DNA from: Clostridium manihotivorum
Lineage (GTDB): Bacteria; Bacillota; Clostridia; Clostridiales; Clostridiaceae
DNA: 64,000 nucleotides
Assembly (NCBI RefSeq): GCF_004015185.1
Contig: NZ_CP025746.1
Coordinates: forward strand, 5,969,776 to 6,033,775
Direction of reading: 5' to 3'
Shown: positions 42,836 to 52,071 of the stretch, piece after piece
Numbering within the stretch: the first letter of the stretch is position 1
How the letters are laid out: every line of letters starts with the position of its first letter
Position numbers and translations under genes: made by a program
Notes under the pieces: generated by a model
What the model was told of the DNA's origin: nothing
Seen by the model: only the letters and a program-made list of their open reading frames with translations
Databases searched by the model: none

Positions 42836-45488
42836 TCTCAATTCCCTCCAAATTTTCACTTAAACCAACTGTGTACATGAAAGAATTACCTATAATAACT
42901 TTATCCCCTGCAATAAGTCTATAATTCCATTGTTTTTTATCAGCATCCACTTCTGTTGCACATTTACACCACTTTATTGCTGCTTTAGCCTTTTCTAGAA
43001 CATCCTTATCTTCCGTTTCATTTTTAGCTTTAATTTCAATTAAATATTTTGAATCTGTAGTTTCCACAATAAAATCAGGATTATATTGTTTTCCTGCCTT
43101 ATAGAATAATCCCATTTGATTTAGTGGTGGCTTAATCCATCTTAACACCTTTTTATCTTCCTCTAATATAACTGAGAATCTTCTTTCATCATCACTGTCA
43201 AAACCATATTCAGGATAGTAAGATTTTTTGTATCCTGTAAACAAGTATTGTCTAATGTTCTTTTTATCTTTTATATCCTTGTAAAAATCAACACTTCCAC
43301 CTGGTTTTATATTTTTTACAAAAGGTTTGAAAATAATCAGGTCTTTTTCTATTCTATATATAAATTCTGTATGCTCTTCTTTTGCTGCATAAATTTGCTT
43401 TTTTATCTCATTTACTATTAAAGTAGCATATCTTCTTACTACCTTTTTCTTATCCTCATGTGAACCTTCAATAAGCTTAAGATATTGTTCTACCACATTT
43501 AATATATAATCAGCATCTTCAGAACTAAACTCTGGTACACTTTCAAGAAGCATACATGCAAGTTCATTTATTGGATCATCAATTTCTAATGCTACTGCTT
43601 CAAGTGTTTCAAGTAATTTATTATTTATAACATCATATCTTTCAATATATGATTGCTCCAATTCAAAGTTATTAATCCCTTTTTTAACTATGATTGGCTT
43701 AAACTTTACTGTAGAACTGTATCCTATACTTATTTTAGGTACAGAAATAGCGAATTGCTTTAACTTATTTATTTTTTCAATAAATTCATCTTTTTTGAGT
43801 ATTGGAGTTTTAGTAATTTTTGCTTTATCTTTAGTCTTTGAGAGTTTTTCAAAGGCTTCTTTTGAATTTTCATCTATCTTCTCTTCAACAGTCTTTTCTA
43901 GTTCAAATAATGTCATCTGCTGTATATCGGAGTTATCCTTTGCCTTTACTTCTTTTGCATATGTTTTTAAGTATCCTTTATACAAGTCTTCCTGTATTCT
44001 AATATCACTTATATCCTGAAAGGATTTCATATCAGTATAACTTATTGCTTTTTCAAATAATTCTAACTGCATATTATTAAGCTCTGGTTCTATTTCCACT
44101 GTTTCTGTTTGCTCTATGTCTTCTTCATCTAGGTTACGCTTCTTAAATACTGGATTTGATTTTATTTCATCAACTAATTCCCTATAATGATCATGTGCTA
44201 CTATATCCAATGTATCCAATTCTTCTTGTCCAGTTATTTTCCCAAAAGGTAAACGTAGTCCCCTTCCTATAGTCTGCAATGCTAATATTTCACTTTTTGC
44301 AGCATTTAAAGGAATAATCGTAAATAAGTTATTAACATCCCATCCTTCCTTTAGTTTGTACACATGTAAAACTATTTCAATAGGATTGGTATTCTCTTCT
44401 ATAGTTAATAGCTTTTTTATATTATCTTCAGTTTCTACACTACCTGTTTTAGAATGTATTTCTATAACTTTACCCTTATACTTTCCATCAAAAAAGGAAT
44501 CAGAATCTATTAACTGTCTTATTTCCATAGCATGGTTTGTATCTTTGCAAGATATCAAAACTATAGGTTTTACCTGAGGTAATCCATTTTCACTACAGTA
44601 TTTATAAACTGTGGCTTTTCTATGCTCATGCAGCTTAATACCATCCTTTATTTTCATTTCTTCAATATCTTTTTCAGTAAAACCTGCTGTATTTGTTCTT
44701 CCCATAACTACAGGTATTTTAAGAAATTTTCCTGCTCCCTCTGCTAATCCATAGCTGTAAATAATATTTTTATTTGTTGATTTCGGTGTAGCTGTAAACT
44801 CCAATCCTAATATTGGTTTCAAATAATCTATAGCTTTCATAGATGCAGGAGCATAATACCTATGTGCCTCATCCATACAAATTACTAAATCGTCAAAACT
44901 AGCAAGTACTTCCGCAAAGGACTTTCCTAATGCTTCTTGGAACTCGTGGAACTTAAATTGTACATCTCCTCTATTAAATATTTTTCCAATGTTAAAAATA
45001 AATATTTGAATCTCTGAAGAATTATCAATTTCTATCTCACCTTGAACATATTTCACTGGATAGGATAAATAATTCTCACCATCATATACCTTAGGTCTTC
45101 CCATTTCTGCTTCTAATCCCTTAAACATATATTTAGGATGGTGCGGCATTACTTCCTTACGCAGTTTATCATATATTGTATTCCCTGGAGCCAATATAAA
45201 AAAGTGCTTGTAGCCTTTAGTTTTATATAAATAATATATGGAAGCCCCCATTAATCTTGTCTTTCCAATACCTGTGGTCATTTCAAAGCAGAAAGAAGGA
45301 AAACCAAGATTATCATCTACCTTTATCTTGGATTGTGTTTGACAGTTTTCTATAGCTATTTCTTCTGCCTGTTCTTTAGAATAGGTTTTATAATCTATTT
45401 TAGAACATATATTATCTAAAATTTTAAGAGCTTCAAATTGAGGTTCTCTAAGGCTCATTGCCCAATTTAATTTATCAACAATACTCAT
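42828..45488 (-). CDS. res: Type III restriction enzyme Res subunit
   Basis: 886 residues from ATG with GAGGG upstream. Helicase motifs: Walker A MTTGIGKTRL (about 73-77), DEAH in ICMDEAHRYYAP (206-209), LEFTATP, then LKEGWDVNN (381-384) and QTIGRGLRLP (407-412), which are diagnostic of type III Res. C-terminal nuclease: PDF (804-806) and EIKAK (818 on) form a PD-(D/E)XK site. It starts one base after the mod stop, so the two are coupled. Res would cut DNA after ATP-driven sliding from Mod-recognised unmethylated sites. Its place between mod and drmA inside a DISARM-like operon is unusual. Confidence 0.88.
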   Translation of the reverse strand: MSIVDKLNWAMSLREPQFEALKILDNICSKIDYKTYSKEQAEEIAIENCQTQSKIKVDDNLGFPSFCFEMTTGIGKTRLMGASIYYLYKTKGYKHFFILAPGNTIYDKLRKEVMPHHPKYMFKGLEAEMGRPKVYDGENYLSYPVKYVQGEIEIDNSSEIQIFIFNIGKIFNRGDVQFKFHEFQEALGKSFAEVLASFDDLVICMDEAHRYYAPASMKAIDYLKPILGLEFTATPKSTNKNIIYSYGLAEGAGKFLKIPVVMGRTNTAGFTEKDIEEMKIKDGIKLHEHRKATVYKYCSENGLPQVKPIVLISCKDTNHAMEIRQLIDSDSFFDGKYKGKVIEIHSKTGSVETEDNIKKLLTIEENTNPIEIVLHVYKLKEGWDVNNLFTIIPLNAAKSEILALQTIGRGLRLPFGKITGQEELDTLDIVAHDHYRELVDEIKSNPVFKKRNLDEEDIEQTETVEIEPELNNMQLELFEKAISYTDMKSFQDISDIRIQEDLYKGYLKTYAKEVKAKDNSDIQQMTLFELEKTVEEKIDENSKEAFEKLSKTKDKAKITKTPILKKDEFIEKINKLKQFAISVPKISIGYSSTVKFKPIIVKKGINNFELEQSYIERYDVINNKLLETLEAVALEIDDPINELACMLLESVPEFSSEDADYILNVVEQYLKLIEGSHEDKKKVVRRYATLIVNEIKKQIYAAKEEHTEFIYRIEKDLIIFKPFVKNIKPGGSVDFYKDIKDKKNIRQYLFTGYKKSYYPEYGFDSDDERRFSVILEEDKKVLRWIKPPLNQMGLFYKAGKQYNPDFIVETTDSKYLIEIKAKNETEDKDVLEKAKAAIKWCKCATEVDADKKQWNYRLIAGDKVIIGNSFMYTVGLSENLEGIENE

Positions 45489-45489
45489 T

Positions 45490-47142
45490 TTACATTCCCT
45501 CGCTTTCAAAGGAACACTTATTTAAAAGATCTTTTGGTATTTTCTTTATTTCAACATTATCTGGCAGATTAATATCTGATTGCATTTTAGTGCAATATAT
45601 TAACAAAGATTGTCGTTCTTCCAATTCATTAACAAGAGAAAATACATATTTACTATTAACAAATTCATTAGTTACATGAATAAATCTATTTTCAGAAGAT
45701 TTCCCATGAAAATTTCCAATTGGTTTATATTTAAATCCTTCTATTTTGCATATTGCCTCAGCCATCATGTCAAAAGTATAAGATGGATTTATACTATAAA
45801 TTGGCAACTTAGAGTTTTTAATAAGTAATGGTTCTGCAAGTTCATAAAATTTAAAACCTCCTCCACCTTGCCAATTCACAGATTTAGTAATCCCGCCATT
45901 GTCGTTTCCATCAATAACATTTTTTAATCTTTGAATACAATGAGTATAAGCATGATTACCTAATTCTATTCCAATATATCTCCTATTTAGCTTATGAGCT
46001 ACTGCAGCAGTAGTTCCAGATCCTAAGAAGCTATCTAAAACATAATCACCCTCGTTTGTTGAAATTTCAATAATTCTTTTAATTAATTGCTCCGGTTTTT
46101 TACTACGTGGGAATTCTACACCTCCTTCATTAGCTAAATCAGCTTTTGGTATATCGGAATGAACCCATACTGTAGTTAATTTATTTGTTTTCATAATCTT
46201 GTCTTGTTCGATATAGGCAGTATCTTTAAGCCAAGCAAATAACTCTGCATTATAATAATAAAGTGTAGTCAACCTACCTTTATTTTTCCCCCTGCTTGGG
46301 ATATAATCAACAGTATACAAATATTTCTTATCCATTCTACTTAATAAATCATTTTGGAATTCATTTTCTTTTTGTACATTATTGGTTCTAAATAATTTAT
46401 CAAAATTCAATAAAAATTCATTTCGAATTTCAGATTCTCTTTGTTCAAAGCTTCTTAATGAAATAGTTTCAATTACAAAATTTTCATGCTTATATATTTT
46501 TACAGTTTCTCCATTTGACTTTGATTCAAACTCTTCTATTAGTTGTCGGTTCCCTTCTTTAACTAGAATTTTATTATATCTTTTCATTGTTTTAAATTCT
46601 AATTCTACACTTCCTAGTACCTCATTAACTACCAACTCTTCTTTTTTATATACAAGTATATGTTCAGAATTATTAACAAAAACTCCACCTTGTCCAAGTC
46701 CTGCACTACCTGAACGTTCATAAGTAATATCAGCTATAAAATTAGTTCTACCAAATATTTCATCGCATATAATTTTTAAATAATGACATTCATTATCATC
46801 AATTGAAATCCATAATAATCCATCATTACTTAATAGAGAATATAATAATTTAAGTCTATCATAAATCATATTTAGCCAAACAGAATGCTCTAATCCATCA
46901 TCATAATGCTCAAATGCACTACCTGTGTTATATGGTGGATCAATATATATGCATTTTATCTTCCCTGCATAATCCTGTTCTAAAGCCTTTAAAGCTATAA
47001 GGTTATCACCATGTATTAGCATATTTTCAGTATTAGGATCACCATAGGATTTTGACTTATCTTCTATTAATATTCTTGGTTCTATCTTTTTCTCTTCATA
47101 TTTTCCTACCCAAGTTAACTCAAGTTTACCTTGTTTTAGCAT
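45490..47142 (-). CDS. mod: Type III DNA-adenine N6 methyltransferase Mod (DrmMI position)
   Basis: 550 residues from ATG with GGAGG seven bases upstream. Beta-class order: catalytic motif IYIDPPYNTGSAFEHYDDGL (DPPY at about 68-71), a central target-recognition region (about 150-330), then the SAM-binding motif LDSFLGSGTTAAVA (about 372-376). This is the typical layout of type III Mod; it methylates adenine in one strand of a short asymmetric site. It lies between the SNF2 helicase and res and would protect self DNA for Res and perhaps for the Drm proteins. It overlaps neither neighbour but is spaced by 14 bases and 1 base. Confidence 0.9.
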   Translation of the reverse strand: MLKQGKLELTWVGKYEEKKIEPRILIEDKSKSYGDPNTENMLIHGDNLIALKALEQDYAGKIKCIYIDPPYNTGSAFEHYDDGLEHSVWLNMIYDRLKLLYSLLSNDGLLWISIDDNECHYLKIICDEIFGRTNFIADITYERSGSAGLGQGGVFVNNSEHILVYKKEELVVNEVLGSVELEFKTMKRYNKILVKEGNRQLIEEFESKSNGETVKIYKHENFVIETISLRSFEQRESEIRNEFLLNFDKLFRTNNVQKENEFQNDLLSRMDKKYLYTVDYIPSRGKNKGRLTTLYYYNAELFAWLKDTAYIEQDKIMKTNKLTTVWVHSDIPKADLANEGGVEFPRSKKPEQLIKRIIEISTNEGDYVLDSFLGSGTTAAVAHKLNRRYIGIELGNHAYTHCIQRLKNVIDGNDNGGITKSVNWQGGGGFKFYELAEPLLIKNSKLPIYSINPSYTFDMMAEAICKIEGFKYKPIGNFHGKSSENRFIHVTNEFVNSKYVFSLVNELEERQSLLIYCTKMQSDINLPDNVEIKKIPKDLLNKCSFESEGM

Positions 47143-47156
47143 TATTATTCCTCCAT

Positions 47157-49766
47157 TCAAAATTTTAGTATTAATCTAACTATCAAATAAGGATTTATAT
47201 CAAACTGTTTCTTAAAATCTTCTTTAAGCTTACTTGCTTCATCCTCTATTTCCTGAATAGCTTCATGATATTTTATAATAATATTGTTACGTTCTTTTTC
47301 TCTTTCTTCTGCTTTCTTTTTATAATCTATTTTTTCTTTAAAAACTTTAGTTGCAGCACACTGCTCCATAATTTCTTGTATTTCAGATGTTATAGCTTCT
47401 ATTTCTAAATTAAACTGTTCTTTTCTAATTTCTGACCAATTATTTATTTTAGAATTATTATACTGAATAAGCCCTTGGTATTGATTATAATAATTTAAAA
47501 TTAATTCTTCATAGATGTCATTGCCACACTTTTCCACTTCCTTTTCTTTTATATCTATTTTTTCTACGGTGTTCTCATCAATATTTTTAATTACATCAAG
47601 TATACTTTTTTCGTCTAAGTTTACTTTATTCTTTCTTTCATCAAAAACACTTAAAACTGGATATATAATTTTATCATTATTGTAAAATCCACCTATAAAA
47701 ATATATCCATGATTTAAATTATATTTATTTAAAGCAGAACTTCTTACTTTAAAAGCTGCTGGTAAATTCATTTTTTTATTTGGCTTATTAACATTTTTTA
47801 AACTCTCATTTTCATCTAAATATTTAAATATATCTGATAGAAATTTTTTATAATATTCACCTTTAGTATTATCTTTTTCCTCAATAAGTAGTGATTTTAA
47901 TTCTTTAAACTTAGTATTTCTTTTCCTTTCAAAGTCCTTTTCAAGAGCCTTAAATTCTTTACTAAATTCACCTATACTATCGCAGTTTTGGTATATTTGT
48001 AATATCCTTTTTTCAAAGTTCATTCCTGATTCTAATAATCCAAGTGCCTGATCTGATGCACCAAATACCCCTTGAAACAACATAAATTTTTGAGATAAAA
48101 TTTCATAAACTCTTCTATCTGCTAAGTTTTCGGTATTTAACAAATTAATTACTACTGTATCATTTTTTTGCCCATACCTATGACATCTACCAATACGCTG
48201 CTCTATCTTTTGTGGATTCCAAGGCAAGTCATAATTTATTACAGTATTACAAAATTGTAGATTTAAACCCTCAGAACCAGCATCAGTAAGCAAAAGAATT
48301 TTACAGTTTTTCTTAAAATAATCAACTATAGCATGTTTTACTTCTACATTTCGACTGCCAAATACTTTCCCAAAGTTTTTAGCCTTCCATGCTCTGTAAA
48401 TATCTCCAGTACGTTTATCCGAGGTATTTCCATTAAAAATTAAAACCTCATTCTCATATCCATTTTTTATAAGTTCATTAAAAAGATATTCTTGAGTTCT
48501 AACAGATTCTGTAAATATAACTACTTTTTCATCTATTTCTAGCTCATTTTGCCTTTCAAATGCAATAGATAGTGCTTTAAACAATGCAGTTGCCTTTGCA
48601 TTTTTGTCTATACTTCTAGCTAACTTTATAATGTTATCAACTATATCTATTTCATGCTGAATAAATTCATTTACTTTTTCCTTATCATATAATTCAATAA
48701 TCTTATCTTCTTCCTCATCTTCACTATCATCATCTAAATATGAGAAAAAGTAATCAAGTCCTTTATCCACACTTTCAATTCTTGTACTTTCTTTTAATAA
48801 TACAAGTCTATCTTTTAAAACTTCAAAGGTATCTGCAACAGCATAACTTGATGAAGCTAATAGCTTTCTTATAACCACTGTAATTAAGGTTCTATTTGAA
48901 GACGGAATTGAGTACAAGATTTCCCTCTTCAAATAATCATTAACCATCTTATATAATATAGCTTCTGAAGGTGATAATTTAAAATCAACGGTTACACAAA
49001 TTCTTTCTTTAAAAGATAAATACTCTGCTACATCTTTTCTTAAAGTTCTATGTATAACTTGGTTTATTTGTTTCTTTAATTCTTCATAATTTTTATCCTT
49101 CAAATATCTTTTTCCATATATCTGTTTATCAAAAAATATTTTCTCATCTATAAAATAAACTAATCCATATAAGTCTAATAAGTTATTTTGAATAGGGGTT
49201 GCAGTAAGGAGAATTTTAGGAATTCCTTTTGTTAATTGATATAAATTTTTTGATGTCTTTGTCCCTGATTTATGAACATTTCTTAATTTATGTGCTTCAT
49301 CAAATACAATAAAATCCCATGCTGTCTTACTAAATATATCATTCCTTTTAGAAGCATAATTATAAGAACATATTATTACTGCAACATTTTCATTCTCCGA
49401 ATCGACCTTTTCATAATATTCATCCATATTATAGCTATCAACAATTGTAGAATATATATTAAATTTTTCTTCAAGTTCTATTTGCCATTGTTTTCTAAGA
49501 TTTGATGGCATAATCAATAAAACTCTTTTACCACCATTTTGAATAACATATTTTAATACAAGACCTGCTTCTATAGTCTTACCTAGCCCAACTTCATCCG
49601 CAAGTATAATACCTCCAGTTTTTAAAGAAGATACTGCTGAGCAAAAAGCTTCTACTTGATGTGGATTAACATCAATATTAGAACCTATTAAACAACTATA
49701 TGGATTGTTTTTCAAAAACTCCTTTTTTATACTTGCATAATGTTGTATAAAAATATTATCTCCCAT
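47157..49766 (-). CDS. drmD: SNF2-family helicase, DrmD-like
   Basis: 869 residues. RapA/SNF2 ATPase: Walker A ADEVGLGKTIEAG (57-64), DEAH (156-159), LLTATPIQN, and the C-terminal RecA domain ending in QRIGRCHRYGQ (523-533). An acidic stretch (SYLDDDSEDEEEDK) and a long charged C-terminal coiled region (about 760-869) follow. SNF2 proteins in the position next to an adenine methylase are the class 1 DISARM component DrmD; similar proteins also occur in other multi-gene restriction loci, so the name is provisional. It follows the cytosine methylase by 24 bases. Confidence 0.75.
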   Translation of the reverse strand: MGDNIFIQHYASIKKEFLKNNPYSCLIGSNIDVNPHQVEAFCSAVSSLKTGGIILADEVGLGKTIEAGLVLKYVIQNGGKRVLLIMPSNLRKQWQIELEEKFNIYSTIVDSYNMDEYYEKVDSENENVAVIICSYNYASKRNDIFSKTAWDFIVFDEAHKLRNVHKSGTKTSKNLYQLTKGIPKILLTATPIQNNLLDLYGLVYFIDEKIFFDKQIYGKRYLKDKNYEELKKQINQVIHRTLRKDVAEYLSFKERICVTVDFKLSPSEAILYKMVNDYLKREILYSIPSSNRTLITVVIRKLLASSSYAVADTFEVLKDRLVLLKESTRIESVDKGLDYFFSYLDDDSEDEEEDKIIELYDKEKVNEFIQHEIDIVDNIIKLARSIDKNAKATALFKALSIAFERQNELEIDEKVVIFTESVRTQEYLFNELIKNGYENEVLIFNGNTSDKRTGDIYRAWKAKNFGKVFGSRNVEVKHAIVDYFKKNCKILLLTDAGSEGLNLQFCNTVINYDLPWNPQKIEQRIGRCHRYGQKNDTVVINLLNTENLADRRVYEILSQKFMLFQGVFGASDQALGLLESGMNFEKRILQIYQNCDSIGEFSKEFKALEKDFERKRNTKFKELKSLLIEEKDNTKGEYYKKFLSDIFKYLDENESLKNVNKPNKKMNLPAAFKVRSSALNKYNLNHGYIFIGGFYNNDKIIYPVLSVFDERKNKVNLDEKSILDVIKNIDENTVEKIDIKEKEVEKCGNDIYEELILNYYNQYQGLIQYNNSKINNWSEIRKEQFNLEIEAITSEIQEIMEQCAATKVFKEKIDYKKKAEEREKERNNIIIKYHEAIQEIEDEASKLKEDFKKQFDINPYLIVRLILKF

Positions 49767-49790
49767 AATTCTAATTCCCCCAAAATAACG

Positions 49791-51017
49791 TTACTCTAAC
49801 ATTTCCCTAATCTTTTCTGCAATACCTTTTGCCATTAGTGGTGGAACTGCATTGCCTATCTGAACAAATTTTGCAGTTCTAGGGCCTTCAAAATAATAAT
49901 TGTCAGGAAAAGATTGTACTCTAGCTGCTTCTCTGACTGATAAAGAACGACATTGATTAGCATCTGGATGAATAAAATAATGTCCATCCTTTGAAATATG
50001 TGCCATCATTGTTTGGGCACTTTCTATATCTCCTGCTACTACTTTGAATCTATCTAAAAAAGCCTCTTTATTTTTATGAGTACATAGCTCTTCTGGCAAA
50101 TCTGTATATTTTAATCTTCTATGTCCATCATTCCAAGCATTAATAGCCAATCTATATATTTTTCTATCTCTTTCATTATGGTTTCTGCACATATGGTGAG
50201 TTAAAATATCATTTTTCTTTCTTATACCACTCCATCTTAAATATTTATTTATAGGCTCTACGTATTCATTAATCTCTTCCCCTGGATTTAATGGACTTAA
50301 ATCTCTTAGAATATCATTTACTATTGCATTAATTTTAATAGGCTGAAAATCTGGATATCTTAATCCGCTTCCTTTTCTCCAACCAATAATAATGATTCTT
50401 CTTCTATTTTGTAACACCCCAAAATCACTAGCATTTAATGGTCTTGCTTCTACTTCATATCCAACCCTTTTCATAAAAGCGATAATGTTTTTAAAGGTTT
50501 TTCCACCTTTGGCTGTAAGTATTCCTGGTACATTTTCAAACACGAACATATCTGGTTGATATTTATTTAAAAATTTCACGTATTGTTTATACAAATAATT
50601 TCTAGGATCATCTTCCATGTTATTTTCGTCTCTCGACCTACCTACAAGGGAATATGCTTGACATGGTGGGCCACCAATAATAACATCAATTTTATTAATT
50701 TGTTTTTCACGAATTATGTTGTCAATATTGTTAAATATATTCTCAATGGATTTATCTGATATTTCTTCATTCATAACTGTTGATAGTAGCTCATTTGGTA
50801 CTGAACTATATAATTCCTCTTGAGAAATCTCCCCTCTGAGATATCTATAATACATGTTTATCCTTCTATGTTCTTTTAAATAATAATAGCATGTTCTTGT
50901 TTTCAATGTTAATGATGCATATTCATTCATCTCTATATGTGCAATAGGGTTAAAGCCTGCTGAGACAAATCCATCTGAAAGTCCTCCTGCTCCTGCGAAT
51001 AAGTCAATAAAATTCAT
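49791..51017 (-). CDS. DNA cytosine-C5 methyltransferase (DrmMII-like)
   Basis: 408 residues with all C5 methylase blocks in order: motif I IDLFAGAGGLSDGF, motif IV IIGGPPCQAYSLVG with the catalytic Cys, motif VI FENVPG, motif VIII QNRRRIIIIG, and motifs IX-X RSLSVREAARVQSFP and QIGNAVPPLMAKGIA. A 60-residue insert between motifs I and IV is unusual. C5 methylases are the self-marking enzymes (DrmMII) of class 2 DISARM; here one heads an operon that also has the class 1 components. It follows the HTH gene by 29 bases. Confidence 0.9.
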   Translation of the reverse strand: MNFIDLFAGAGGLSDGFVSAGFNPIAHIEMNEYASLTLKTRTCYYYLKEHRRINMYYRYLRGEISQEELYSSVPNELLSTVMNEEISDKSIENIFNNIDNIIREKQINKIDVIIGGPPCQAYSLVGRSRDENNMEDDPRNYLYKQYVKFLNKYQPDMFVFENVPGILTAKGGKTFKNIIAFMKRVGYEVEARPLNASDFGVLQNRRRIIIIGWRKGSGLRYPDFQPIKINAIVNDILRDLSPLNPGEEINEYVEPINKYLRWSGIRKKNDILTHHMCRNHNERDRKIYRLAINAWNDGHRRLKYTDLPEELCTHKNKEAFLDRFKVVAGDIESAQTMMAHISKDGHYFIHPDANQCRSLSVREAARVQSFPDNYYFEGPRTAKFVQIGNAVPPLMAKGIAEKIREMLE

Positions 51018-51046
51018 ATATTAATTTCATCCTGCTTTCTAAATAT

Positions 51047-51235
51047 TTATTCTTTTTTATATTTCCCTGATATAATACGTGCATCAGATGGCTTTTCAGC
51101 ATTTTCTGGAATTGCCCATACAGATGCGTGTTTTGTAGCTCCTTTGATTCTTCCCTCTGCACATAATGCTTGTACTCTTCTTATAGTAATATTCCATTTT
51201 TTAGCTGCATCCTGAACTGTAATGTATCCCTTCAT
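51047..51235 (-). CDS. Small helix-turn-helix protein at the head of the defence operon
   Basis: 62 residues from ATG with GAGGTG upstream: MKGYITVQDAAKKWNITIRR, continuing to a conserved ASVWAIP segment. This is the MerR/excisionase-like single-domain HTH type (DNA-binding by residues about 5-45). Proteins of this kind often lead restriction-modification and DISARM operons and are taken to regulate them. An AAGT-TAT-ACTT dyad at 51384-51394 overlaps the edge of the -35 element and may be its target. Confidence 0.75.
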   Translation of the reverse strand: MKGYITVQDAAKKWNITIRRVQALCAEGRIKGATKHASVWAIPENAEKPSDARIISGKYKKE

Positions 51236-51356
51236 ATTGCACCTCGTTAATTTGAAAATTATATAATATCCCACTTTTTATTTTATTCGCTTTAACGTAG
51301 AATTACAATAAATTTAGATGCATTATTTTATATTTCACCATATATTTACATGATAT

Positions 51357-51384
51357 CTTATATATTTATTTTACTAATTGACAA
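51357..51384 (-). promoter_or_regulatory. Promoter of the defence operon
   Basis: On the minus strand TTGTCA (51379-51384), 16 bases, TATAAG (51357-51362). It lies about 120 bases before the HTH start and is the only good promoter seen before the operon's first gene. Confidence 0.6.
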
Positions 51385-51430
51385 GTTATACTTATCTTTC
51401 AATATCCCTATAAACCTTATATTGTATAGT

Positions 51431-52048
51431 TCATGGAGGGTACAAATTGTCGCTCTCCCCATGACATAATGAACTTAATGCTGACATGATTGTAATCGGC
51501 TTTCTTTTTTTACCTATTTCATAGAAAATACTAGGGTGACAATTATATTTATTTACAAGATTTGCTTTATTCGAAGGAACGCCCATTGAAACATCTACTA
51601 TATACGTTTTTTCTTTCTTTGTTTCATTTTCTATAACATCTTTTTCTTCTTCATAATCCTCAAAATTAACTACTTCAATATTCTCTATATTGCTTATTTC
51701 TTCTTTCACTTCAATATCTTTTAGCTTTTCTTCATCTAACTTATTTTCATTAGCATTAGCTTTAATATCATTATTTTCAAAATCTATTTGAAGCTTATAA
51801 AGATTAGAACTTTGTCCTCCATTATCCCTATATCTTTCTTCTTTAATAATGAATCCTTCTTCTACAAGAATATTCATATTCCTTTGTATAGTTCTTTCTG
51901 ATACTCCGCAGTCACTGGCTATAGTTTTTACAGAAGGAAAGCAGGTTCCTTCTGCATTAGCTCTATTTATAAAATAAAACATTATTTGCTTTGCTCTGCT
52001 TGGTAGATTTGATTTATATACTTTATCAAGCATTTCTCCTTTTTTCAC
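51431..52048 (-). CDS. Winged-helix (HTH_36 type) ICE replication/regulatory protein
   Basis: 205 residues from a GTG preceded by AGGAGGAG. The N-terminal winged helix (about 10-85: TCFPSVKTIASDCGVSERTI, IQRNMNILVEEGFI) is of the type found in plasmid and ICE replication initiators. A very acidic linker (about 100-150) is followed by a short tail. It ends close to the start of the defence cargo, and a TCATGG/CCATGA inverted repeat spans its last codons. It is the last ICE-backbone gene before the island. Confidence 0.65.
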   Translation of the reverse strand: MKKGEMLDKVYKSNLPSRAKQIMFYFINRANAEGTCFPSVKTIASDCGVSERTIQRNMNILVEEGFIIKEERYRDNGGQSSNLYKLQIDFENNDIKANANENKLDEEKLKDIEVKEEISNIENIEVVNFEDYEEEKDVIENETKKEKTYIVDVSMGVPSNKANLVNKYNCHPSIFYEIGKKRKPITIMSALSSLCHGESDNLYPP

Positions 52049-52071
52049 AATAGCTCCTCCTCTCTTCAAGT

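Larger units (their letters stand above)
33062..51384. other. Defence island carried by the ICE
   Basis: A continuous minus-strand block: HTH, cytosine methyltransferase, SNF2 helicase, type III Mod and Res, DrmA, DrmB, DrmC, HD-DUF429, PD-(D/E)XK-like protein, Cys-rich protein, then HTH plus ImmA-Fic. It lies between the ICE control and transfer blocks and has its own promoter at the 51.4 kb end. Confidence 0.75.

Noticed and set aside
43690..44019. Plus-strand ORFs opposite res, mod and the SNF2 gene
   Set aside because: Shadows of long real genes; composition follows the antisense of Lys/Glu-rich coding DNA.
46200..47142. Mod as a large PglX/BREX-type methylase
   Set aside because: Length (550), early DPPY and late FLGSG plus the adjacent Res fit type III Mod; no pglZ or brxC is present, so the locus is not BREX.
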